Origin: Chitinophaga pinensis
Lineage (GTDB): Bacteria > Bacteroidota > Bacteroidia > NS11-12g > UBA9320
Direction of reading: 5' to 3'
DNA length: 32,945 bases
Assembly (NCBI GenBank): GCA_945907065.1
Contig: CAMDSC010000025.1
Location: forward strand, 1-32,945
Shown: positions 8,440-15,753 of the stretch, piece by piece
Numbering within the stretch: the first letter of the stretch is position 1
Layout of the letters: each line of letters opens with the position of its first letter
Notes under the pieces: generated by a model
The model's database searches: none
Told to the model about the DNA's origin: nothing
Seen by the model: the letters and a program-made list of their open reading frames with translations, nothing else
Translations under genes and position numbers: made by a program

Positions 8440-9211
8440 AACAGTCCTTTACCAAAAAGAAGGAACACTACTTCGCATTACCCTAAATCGTCCCGAAGTT
8501 TATAATGCATTTGACGATACCCTAAGTTATGAATTACAGGATGCCCTAAAGGCAGCTGCCAAAGATGATGAAGTTCGGGTTATAATATTAACAGGTTCTG
8601 GCAAAGCGTTTTGTTCGGGTCAGGATTTAAAAGCCATCGCTGGTATTGAAAAGCGTTCGTTTATTGATTCTATAAATAAACGGTACAACCCAATAATTCG
8701 AGCTATGCGCAATATGCCTAAACCAATTATTTGCCGACTAAATGGTGTGGCTGCAGGTGCTGGTTGCTCTTTGGCTTTGGCATGCGATTTGATAATAGCT
8801 TCTGAAACAGCAGTTTTGGTAGAAGCATTTGTAAATATAGGTTTGGTGTTGGATTCAGGCTCATCCTACTTTTTGCCACGTTTGGTAGGAAGTACTCGTG
8901 CATTTGAAATTGCAACAATGGCTCCAAAAATAACAGGTCAGCAAGCTTTTGATTGGGGAATAGCCAATCGGGTAACTTCACCTGAAAATCTTGACAATGT
9001 GGTAAATGAAATTGCTAATTATTATGCCAATGCACCAACCAAGGCCATTGGGTTAATGAAAAAAATGCTAAATAAATCTACTTCATCCGATATGGAAACC
9101 ATTTTAGAATATGAAGCCTATTGTCAGGAAATAGCTGGAAATTCAGAAGATAATAAAGAAGGTGTTACCGCATTTATAGAAAAAAGAATGCCAGAATTTA
9201 AAGGTAAATAA
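8429..9211 (+). CDS. Enoyl-CoA hydratase/isomerase family protein, PaaG-like
   Basis: Crotonase-fold acyl-CoA enzyme of 260 residues. The oxyanion-hole segments are KAFCSGQDL (59-67) and GVAAGAG (106-112). Asp142 in GLVLDSGSSYFLPRLVG lies where PaaG-type isomerases have their catalytic Asp, and the Glu of true enoyl-CoA hydratases near residue 113 is replaced by Cys. This favours a ring-epoxide or delta3-delta2 isomerase over a simple hydratase. PaaG acts in phenylacetate breakdown, but no other paa gene is here, so the pathway cannot be named. The start overlaps the preceding membrane gene by 11 bases, and the next gene begins 3 bases after its stop. Confidence 0.88.
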   Translation: MEFKTVLYQKEGTLLRITLNRPEVYNAFDDTLSYELQDALKAAAKDDEVRVIILTGSGKAFCSGQDLKAIAGIEKRSFIDSINKRYNPIIRAMRNMPKPIICRLNGVAAGAGCSLALACDLIIASETAVLVEAFVNIGLVLDSGSSYFLPRLVGSTRAFEIATMAPKITGQQAFDWGIANRVTSPENLDNVVNEIANYYANAPTKAIGLMKKMLNKSTSSDMETILEYEAYCQEIAGNSEDNKEGVTAFIEKRMPEFKGK

Positions 9212-9214
9212 ATC

Positions 9215-10492
9215 GTGAAAAAAATAATACAATACATAACCCTAACCTTTTTATTGCTATTTATGGCTCAATCAGGTTTTGCGCAACAATGTGGAACCTT
9301 TGAGTATGAAAATTATCTTAATACCAAATTTCCGGGGTATGCCAAGGCATTGTATCAAACCCGACAGCAATCCCTAAAGGAAATTGAGAAAATGAATAAA
9401 GGAGGAAACGATACTGTTTATCGCATTCCTGTAGTTTTTCATATTGTATGGAACTCTAAACAACAGAATATTCCGGATTCATTAATTTATTCTCAAATAG
9501 ATGCCTTGAATGAATCGTATAGGCATGTTCATAATGATACAGCAAAGGTCAGGACTGTATTTAAACCCGTAGTTGGAGATGCCAGAATTGAATTTTATTT
9601 AGCTACTATTGGCCCCGACGGAAAACCAACAAACGGTATTGATAGATTTAAAACAACAGTTTCTGATTTTGGGGATGCAAGAGGAATGGGTGAATCTGTA
9701 AAATCATCATTCGAATACGGAGTGGATGCATGGAATCCTGATAAATATTTAAATATCTGGGTTTGTAAATTTACCTACAATGGAACCATAGCTATTACAG
9801 CCTATGCATTTCCTCCCACAAATGCTAAATTTTGGACTGCGGCAAGTTTTGTTTCTACTGATTTGCAAGGCGTGGTTATTAATTATCAGTATGTTGGAAA
9901 AAATAATCCAAATACTCAAGACCCATCTTCAATGAAAGAGAGAACCTTGGTTCATGAAGTTGGACATTTTTTTGGGTTGCGTCATACTTGGGCTGATAAA
10001 AAAAATGTATGTTCCGGCGAGGATGATGGGTTAAAAGATACTCCGCTTAGCAGGGCTGCAAATAGAACTTGCGGTGCTAACTATAACACATGCAATGAAG
10101 GCACTGGCGACAAACCTGACATGACAGAAAATTACATGGATTACGCTGCCTTTCCTTGCACTGTAATGTTCACTCAGGAACAGGTTCAACTTATGCGCAA
10201 TAACTTACTTACTCTTCGTTCTCAGTTATACAAACCCCTCCCACAGACTTATTCCAAAATCTCCGTTTCACCAAATCCTGCCAAGGGGGATATTAGAATC
10301 GTTTTTGAACAGCAAGGTGAATATACCATGAATTTAACAGATATCATTGGTCAACCGGTTGACTCTGAAAAATTTACTGTAGGTTATAAATTGGAGCATA
10401 CCTGTTCCACCACATTGGCCGCAGGCATATACTACATTACCATTACTGATAGTAATAATTTGGTAACACAACAACGCATTTTGGTGCAGTAG
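9215..10492 (+). CDS. Secreted M43 (pappalysin/cytophagalysin-type) metalloprotease with T9SS tail
   Basis: Zinc endopeptidase exported to the cell surface or medium. A signal peptide (residues 1-24, ending GFAQ) begins exactly at a GTG codon 3 bases after the preceding stop, which supports that start. The extended zinc site HEVGHFFGLRH (247-257) provides three His ligands and Glu248 as base. A Met-turn follows at ENYMDY (305-310), and Cys residues nearby suggest the disulfides usual in the family. Residues about 345-425 are a T9SS type A sorting domain (SVSPNPAKGDI, then AAGIYYITI, ending RILVQ). PorU and PorV encoded later would process it. Coupling of a secreted protease to an acyl-CoA enzyme gene is odd and may be only positional. 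Confidence 0.92.
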   Translation: MKKIIQYITLTFLLLFMAQSGFAQQCGTFEYENYLNTKFPGYAKALYQTRQQSLKEIEKMNKGGNDTVYRIPVVFHIVWNSKQQNIPDSLIYSQIDALNESYRHVHNDTAKVRTVFKPVVGDARIEFYLATIGPDGKPTNGIDRFKTTVSDFGDARGMGESVKSSFEYGVDAWNPDKYLNIWVCKFTYNGTIAITAYAFPPTNAKFWTAASFVSTDLQGVVINYQYVGKNNPNTQDPSSMKERTLVHEVGHFFGLRHTWADKKNVCSGEDDGLKDTPLSRAANRTCGANYNTCNEGTGDKPDMTENYMDYAAFPCTVMFTQEQVQLMRNNLLTLRSQLYKPLPQTYSKISVSPNPAKGDIRIVFEQQGEYTMNLTDIIGQPVDSEKFTVGYKLEHTCSTTLAAGIYYITITDSNNLVTQQRILVQ

Positions 10493-10506
10493 TATCCGTT
10501 TATTAT

Positions 10507-10528
10507 ACACTCCTTTCTGGTGGAGTGT
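10507..10528 (+). terminator. Weak hairpin after the metalloprotease gene
   Basis: Inverted repeat ACACTCC / GGAGTGT (7 base pairs, 8-base loop) starting 15 bases after the stop codon. It lacks a good T-run, so termination is uncertain. The rest of the gap to 10754 shows nothing I can name. Confidence 0.35.
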
Positions 10529-10754
10529 TCACCAATTTATACATTTAAATTTTATAATTAAAGCACTGTAAATCAATGTTTAAAATTACTTTTATTTAAA
10601 ATTGTCCCAAGCCTTTTGCAAGTTCTCTCTCTGTTGTTTTGTAATCAACATACAAAGCCTCTTCCTATTATTTCCTGCTCCCTTAATAATACTATAGATT
10701 TGATTTCACATACCTCAATTAATTATTTGATGAAGTATTATTAAATTTAGAATT

Positions 10755-12692
10755 ATGAAATTACTCAAAAGTACCTTTCTTCTTTTTTTACTGGCTTTTT
10801 CTGCATTTAGCTTTGCTCAGCAGTTGCCTTTATTAAGCAATTATTATATCAATCCATACTTGTCCAATCCCGCATTGGCCGGTTCCAAAGGAAGCAATGT
10901 GTTTTTATTGCACCGCAATCCTTTTAGTGGTGGGCAAAATAATTCTGAAACCTTTTTGGGTACTGTGGATGGACTGATTCAAAACGGCACAGCAGGATAT
11001 GGAGCCATGGTGTATAACGATAAAGTTAATCTTATTAATAAAACTGGAGCATTAGGTACTTACAGTTATAAAATGGCTTTTTCTAATAAGAGCATTTTTT
11101 CACTAGGTGTTTCCTTTGGTTGGGAGCAAAACCGGATTTTATTAGATAGAGTAAAAGAACCAATAACTGCCGAGCTCGTTTTGGCAAACAGCGCCACACA
11201 GTCCACCGTGTTTGATGCCAACTTAGGCGCAGCCTATCAAATTAAAGGATTAAATATTGGCCTAGCCACCTACCAATTATTTAATAACAACGCCATTGAA
11301 GCAAAAGAAGGATATACTGATAAATATAATTACCGATACAGCCGTCATATAATGGGCACTGCATCCTATCGAATTGTAGCCAAATCAGAAAGTATTTTTA
11401 TTGATCCAATAATTCAAGTAAAAGCCGGCAAAGGTTTGGCACCTCAAACTTCCATTATGACAATGGCCAATTTTAAAAATAAAATATGGGCAGGAGCAGG
11501 CTACCGTCAGCATTATGGAGTTGATTTTATGGCAGGAGTGTTGTTGGCAAATAAACTCACCCTTGGTTATTCCTATGGCATGGCCACCGGCACAGTTGCA
11601 AATAATACCCCCACTGCCCATGAAATAATAGTAGGATTAAAATTAATCAATACTAAAGTTAATAAAGACACAGATAATGATGGAGTGCCTGATATTTATG
11701 ACCGCGAGCCCAATACCATAACCGGTTGTGCAGTAGATAAACAAGGCGTATCTGCCGATACCGATCAAGATCGAATACCCAATTGTATAGATAAACAAAA
11801 CAACACCCCATTTGGCGCTCCTATTGATACCCAAGGAATAGCATTAGATACCGATAACGATGGCGTAATTGATATGTACGATCGTCAACCAAATACTATT
11901 CCCAATTGCATAGTCGATAATTTTGGAGTAGCCGCCGATGGCGATAAAGACGAAGTACCCGATTGCATTGACAAAGAACTAACCACCCATTGGGCCGCCA
12001 AAGTTGATGCCGATGGCATATCCATCGATACCGACAAAGACGGAGTACCGGATGTATTAGACAAAGAATCCGAAACCCCTCATTGGCAACACAGTGGCCA
12101 GCAGCCCAATCCCAACGCCTCCAAATGCATAGTCGATGCCAATGGAATTACCAAAGACACAGATGCCGATGGAGTGCCCGATTGTAGCGATGCCGAACTC
12201 CTAACCCCCAAAGGAGCCAAAGTAAATCGCAAAGGCATCAGCCTTAAAAAACAAGAAGACATAATACCCGAAAAAAGCAGCGACAGCGATGGCGATGGCA
12301 TATCTGATGAACTCGATCTCGAACCCAACACCCCCATAGGAGCAAGTGTCGATCAATGGGGCCGCAGCCCACAAGTAAATTCCGATCCCGCAACCGTTCA
12401 CCGCATCGATATAGCAGAAATAGAAGACAACTCCAATCAGTGGGATTATTACGTAATTGTAGGAGTATTTCGCTACTACAATAATCTTAAAAACTACCAA
12501 AAATACCTCCTCAAAACCTACGACGAATCCACCCAAGTATTAGTCACCGATCAAAGCTATTATTACGTATGGACACGGCAAATAACCACCAAAGCCGATG
12601 CCCAAGCCGAAGTAAGCCGCCTCACCACAGCCCGCCTCAAAGATTACATCGTAGGCAACCCGTGGCTATGGCGTGAACCTAAGAAAAAGTAA
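10755..12692 (+). CDS. PorP/SprF-family outer-membrane protein fused to TSP3 repeats and a SPOR-like domain
   Basis: A 645-residue composite protein. Residues 1-22 are a signal peptide. Residues 23-300 are a PorP/SprF-type barrel (SNYYINPYLSNPALAG near 28-43 is the family N-terminus; beta strands follow). Residues 303-540 hold seven thrombospondin type 3-like acidic motifs such as DTDNDGVPD, at 305, 335, 365, 395, 425, 468 and 510; the first five are spaced exactly 30 residues. Residues about 563-638 resemble a SPOR domain (YYVIVGVFRYYNNLKNYQKY, then YYVWTRQITTKADAQAEV). SPOR domains bind glycan strands of peptidoglycan, and TSP3 repeats bind calcium. The inferred role is a T9SS or adhesin-anchoring outer-membrane protein tied to the cell wall, comparable in logic to PorP with the OmpA-bearing PorE. 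The 3' half uses many more C-ending codons than the 5' half. Confidence 0.85.
   Translation: MKLLKSTFLLFLLAFSAFSFAQQLPLLSNYYINPYLSNPALAGSKGSNVFLLHRNPFSGGQNNSETFLGTVDGLIQNGTAGYGAMVYNDKVNLINKTGALGTYSYKMAFSNKSIFSLGVSFGWEQNRILLDRVKEPITAELVLANSATQSTVFDANLGAAYQIKGLNIGLATYQLFNNNAIEAKEGYTDKYNYRYSRHIMGTASYRIVAKSESIFIDPIIQVKAGKGLAPQTSIMTMANFKNKIWAGAGYRQHYGVDFMAGVLLANKLTLGYSYGMATGTVANNTPTAHEIIVGLKLINTKVNKDTDNDGVPDIYDREPNTITGCAVDKQGVSADTDQDRIPNCIDKQNNTPFGAPIDTQGIALDTDNDGVIDMYDRQPNTIPNCIVDNFGVAADGDKDEVPDCIDKELTTHWAAKVDADGISIDTDKDGVPDVLDKESETPHWQHSGQQPNPNASKCIVDANGITKDTDADGVPDCSDAELLTPKGAKVNRKGISLKKQEDIIPEKSSDSDGDGISDELDLEPNTPIGASVDQWGRSPQVNSDPATVHRIDIAEIEDNSNQWDYYVIVGVFRYYNNLKNYQKYLLKTYDESTQVLVTDQSYYYVWTRQITTKADAQAEVSRLTTARLKDYIVGNPWLWREPKKK
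11667..12308 (+). repeat. 90-base tandem TSP3-coding repeats
   Basis: Seven copies of a unit encoding D-x-D-x-D-x-x-x-D begin at about 11667, 11757, 11847, 11937, 12027, 12156 and 12282. The first five are exactly 90 bases apart; the last two are about 129 and 126 bases on. The DNA copies have diverged, so these are old protein-level repeats and not fresh duplications. Confidence 0.8.
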
Positions 12693-12702
12693 TTTTTAGG
12701 AA

Positions 12703-12987
12703 TTATTTAATAATAAATCGAACAAGATTTAAACCATTGATGCGGCAGAAGTATACCTCTGGATGAAGATGAGATAAATTCATTTCAACACTATTTTCAA
12801 AATCCATTTTAATTAAAACAAGTCCATTTAAATTTATTATTTCCAAGATATTAGTTTCCTGTTCTTGGTTAAAAGCATAAAGAAAATTATCAGTAATCTT
12901 AATTTTTGGTAATTCTGTTATTCTACAAATTTTAACAGTAGAATATTTGACTTTTTTATTAAAATCAAGTTGGTTAAAGTGATATTA
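12703..12987 (-). pseudogene. Relic T9SS C-terminal sorting domain without an N-terminal gene
   Basis: The minus strand is open for 94 codons between a TAA at 12988-12990 and the stop at 12703-12705. The product (KITDNFLYAFNQ..., ILEIINLNGLVLIKMDF, MNLSHLHPEVYFCRI, ending VRFIIK) follows the pattern of a type A T9SS sorting tail strand by strand. There is no start codon, signal peptide or cargo domain. Upstream there is only a stop and then the terminator shared with gldJ. I read it as the remaining 3' end of a deleted secreted-protein gene. Confidence 0.7.
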
Positions 12988-13060
12988 TTAAATTCCGAAA
13001 TTTGGAGAATATCGATGAAAATACAATTCAGTATTTTGTTACTAATTTCTCAATTTTAAT

Positions 13061-13107
13061 ATATAAACTAAAAAAGCCACCATTTAGGTGGCTTTTTTAG
13101 TTTATAT
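13061..13107. terminator. Bidirectional terminator after gldJ
   Basis: A perfect 21-base inverted repeat (13061-13081 and 13087-13107) with a 5-base ATTTA loop. The core GCCACC/GGTGGC is flanked by A and T runs on both sides, so it can end transcription from either strand. It lies 12 bases after the gldJ stop. Confidence 0.9.
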
Positions 13108-13119
13108 ATTTTCTCTGGT

Positions 13120-14547
13120 TTATTTACTTGAACCCACGCGGTGCATAGCGCAGCGGAACCCAAGAGTAGATAAATCTTGTTCTTCATCAAGGAAACGGCG
13201 AGTACCGGGGCTCATCCAATAGGCACGATCGTTCCAACTTGCCCCTTTATACACACGGGCTTTGTTATTAATTAACGAAGTAACGCCATATTCATAACCT
13301 TGCTCACCGTCAGCATAAACATCTTCATCAAGGTATCCCATATTGTCGGATTTTTTGTAATTACGACGCACTTTATTTTCTTCTTCATTAACCGGAACAT
13401 ACGTTAATCGACCTAAACTATCCTTTACATCAATAACACCATCAGCATCTAATTTTTTCTTCATGTAAACGTTACCACGAACGGCATTGAAGTCAGTCAC
13501 ATCTTGGTAAGATAAAGGACGATAAACATCCATAACCCATTCACTTACGTTGCCACTCATGTTATACAACCCAACATCATTAGGCCAGTATGAATGCACA
13601 TCAGTAGTAATAAAAGCACCGTCATTCAATCGACCTGAAATACCCGCCTGATCCCCTTTATCACGCTTAAAGTTAGCCATAATATAACCGCGATTTTTTT
13701 CTTTACGGCCTTGATTTCTTGTTGTTAAACCTCCCCAAGAATATATTTTCTTAGCATTAATGTTTTCATAAGTGGATTGACCAAGGTTAGCTAAAGCTGC
13801 AAATTCCCATTCTGATTCTGTTGGAAGTCTGTAATCAGGAAGCATAATTCCATCTTCCATTCTTACCTTACGTGTACCTTTCTTATTCTTTATATCTTTA
13901 ATAGGTTTTTTACCTTTCTTTCCTTCAAACTGACCAGCTAAATAAGTGGTAGTGTTGAAATTTTCTTCATTAACCTGTCCAGCATCAGGAATTAAAATCC
14001 CCTCTCTAATTAAAATGTATTCATTTACTCTATCGGTTCTCCATGCAGCATAAGCAGTTGCTTGTAACCAATTAACTCCAACTACAGGGTAATTTTTATA
14101 GGCAGGGTGACGGAAATAATATTCAACATAAGGCTCATTAAAAGCTAACTTATCACGCCAACAAAGTGAATCAGGTAAAGCTTGTTTATAAACTTCTGGG
14201 TAATCTACATATACACGGCTAAGCCAATGTAAGTATTCAAGATAATGAAGATTACTTACCTCAGTTTCATCCATATAAAAGGAAGGAACTGTAACTTTTC
14301 GTTCAATATTGTTGTGTTCGTAGGTTACATCTTGTTCACTCGAACCCATTGTGAATGCTCCACCTTCTACAATAACCAAACCCGGACCAGTTTCCTGTCC
14401 GGCATAATCATGTGTTTCAAATCCACCCCATTTAGCGTCATTATATTTCCATCCTGTAGTGGATGAGCGTTCTTTTTTACTACACGATGTAGGTAATAAA
14501 AACGCTGCGGCTAATGCGGCTAAGGTTATACTTCTCTTTAAACTCAT
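13120..14547 (-). CDS. gldJ: Gliding motility / T9SS lipoprotein GldJ
   Basis: Essential T9SS and gliding lipoprotein of Bacteroidota with the fold of formylglycine-generating (FGE-sulfatase) enzymes. The lipobox LPTSC places the lipidated Cys at residue 22. TGWKYND near residue 31 and the domain start VIVEGGAFTMGSSEQDV (about 58-74) are typical, as are MDETEVSNLHYLEYLHWL and the C-terminal RVYKGASWNDRAYW...RRFLDEEQDLSTLGFRCA. GldJ is thought to act with the GldK/GldN ring in the periplasm. At 475 residues it is shorter than GldJ of Flavobacterium (about 560). GldK is the main alternative, but the N-terminal sequence and the adjacency to porU/porV favour GldJ. It lies 87 bases after a porP/sprF gene on the same strand, so co-transcription is possible. 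Confidence 0.85.
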   Translation of the reverse strand: MSLKRSITLAALAAAFLLPTSCSKKERSSTTGWKYNDAKWGGFETHDYAGQETGPGLVIVEGGAFTMGSSEQDVTYEHNNIERKVTVPSFYMDETEVSNLHYLEYLHWLSRVYVDYPEVYKQALPDSLCWRDKLAFNEPYVEYYFRHPAYKNYPVVGVNWLQATAYAAWRTDRVNEYILIREGILIPDAGQVNEENFNTTTYLAGQFEGKKGKKPIKDIKNKKGTRKVRMEDGIMLPDYRLPTESEWEFAALANLGQSTYENINAKKIYSWGGLTTRNQGRKEKNRGYIMANFKRDKGDQAGISGRLNDGAFITTDVHSYWPNDVGLYNMSGNVSEWVMDVYRPLSYQDVTDFNAVRGNVYMKKKLDADGVIDVKDSLGRLTYVPVNEEENKVRRNYKKSDNMGYLDEDVYADGEQGYEYGVTSLINNKARVYKGASWNDRAYWMSPGTRRFLDEEQDLSTLGFRCAMHRVGSSK

Positions 14548-14634
14548 AGTGACGTTGTTTGTCTGTTTTTAACGTTAAGATTGCAATATTATTGTATTTT
14601 TACCTAAAAGAAAATATTTTTTTAGAGTAGTTTA

Positions 14635-15621
14635 CTAAAAATCAGGGCAAGAAAGCTTTTTGTAACGCAAAGCACGCTTAGAAGCACACCACTCAATGGA
14701 TGCTGATACTTCATGGCTGCCCGGTGCAGCTTGACGTGCAGAAGAAACGGTTAAATCATAGCTGTAGCCAAATTTGAATCTTTCTTTTCTAAATCCAACT
14801 AATAACATAAGTGCATCAGAATTAGCATAGGTACCAAATGTTTGTCGATACCACATCCCAGTTACTAAAGGTCCTTTATTAAAATAAAATCCTAAATTTA
14901 ATTGTGTGAATTTATTTTGAACCATCAATAACATGTTAGGGGAAAAAGTCATGTTAGGATCATAAGTATTATCAATAGGAATAACTAAACCTGAATGAAG
15001 AGTATATCTTCTAGGAAGTTTAGAATCCTGAGTACCTAAAAAGGATTGAACTGGTTCGATAACGTTATGAACGGCTAACCCAAAATAAAAACGCTCGGTA
15101 TACCCTAAAACACCGGTACTGAAATTTGGATAGGTAATTCTATTTGGACTAAGTGGTTCTTGAGTTGGATTTACAAATCCTTTTGTTGGGTCAATTTGAT
15201 CCGGAAAACGAAGTTTTTTCCAATCCAAAGAACGACTCACAACCTGAGCTTCAAGACCAAAACGCATTGTAAATTTTCGGTTTACAATTAATTGATACGA
15301 ATATATTCCTGCTAAAGTGTTAGAAGTTAATTTCCCTTCACCAGCTACGTCATTCATGACTATAAGTCCTACACCGCCACCTATTCCGTCAAAATGTTGA
15401 TCATAGGAAGCTAAAGTGGTAACAAATGTGCCTGGCAAACTTGGCCATTGGTTACGATAATTAATATTAATTCTTCCACCACCATCACAACTTCCAGTAC
15501 CTGCCATTGCAGGGTTTGTGTAAATAGGAGCAGCATAGAACTGGGTCATCTCCGGGTCCTGTGCTTTTGCAAAACCAATACTTAATAATGCTGCACAGAT
15601 TGATAAATAACGTTTGATCAT
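14635..15621 (-). CDS. PorP/SprF-family T9SS outer-membrane protein
   Basis: A 328-residue outer-membrane barrel of the PorP/SprF family. The signal peptide ends at AKAQ (residue 21), and QDPEMTQFYAAPIYTNPAMAG (21-41) is the hallmark N-terminus. Repeated amphipathic strands fill the rest. Family members either belong to the T9SS core complex with PorE or help export and anchor particular surface adhesins, as SprF does for SprB. The gene precedes gldJ on the same strand and diverges from porU across 132 bases. That position beside core T9SS genes suggests a general role. The C-terminus ends CPDF, a short Cys-containing tail after the last strand. Confidence 0.9.
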   Translation of the reverse strand: MIKRYLSICAALLSIGFAKAQDPEMTQFYAAPIYTNPAMAGTGSCDGGGRININYRNQWPSLPGTFVTTLASYDQHFDGIGGGVGLIVMNDVAGEGKLTSNTLAGIYSYQLIVNRKFTMRFGLEAQVVSRSLDWKKLRFPDQIDPTKGFVNPTQEPLSPNRITYPNFSTGVLGYTERFYFGLAVHNVIEPVQSFLGTQDSKLPRRYTLHSGLVIPIDNTYDPNMTFSPNMLLMVQNKFTQLNLGFYFNKGPLVTGMWYRQTFGTYANSDALMLLVGFRKERFKFGYSYDLTVSSARQAAPGSHEVSASIEWCASKRALRYKKLSCPDF

Positions 15622-15731
15622 CTTTTCTATTTTATGGGTTTTAACTTGTTTGCTAGGATATTAATTATGTGATAACTGTAATATTTTACAAACATTCAAC
15701 TTTTTATCGAATTTACATAATAAAATTACGA

Positions 15732-15739
15732 TAATTTTG
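15732..15739 (+). promoter_or_regulatory. Candidate -7 element of porU
   Basis: TAATTTTG, an exact match to TAnnTTTG, lies 14 bases before the porU start in the region shared with the divergent porP/sprF gene. No clear -33 TTG is placed, so this is a candidate only. Confidence 0.45.
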
Positions 15740-15753
15740 TTTTCAATATACAT

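Noticed and set aside
12080-12536. Minus-strand open frames of 85 and 111 residues under the TSP3 region
   Set aside because: They are shadows of the repeated, C-rich plus-strand coding sequence.
13120-14547. GldK instead of GldJ, or a true formylglycine-generating enzyme
   Set aside because: N-terminal wording, lipobox and adjacency to porP/porU/porV favour GldJ; the FGE catalytic Cys pair was not seen.
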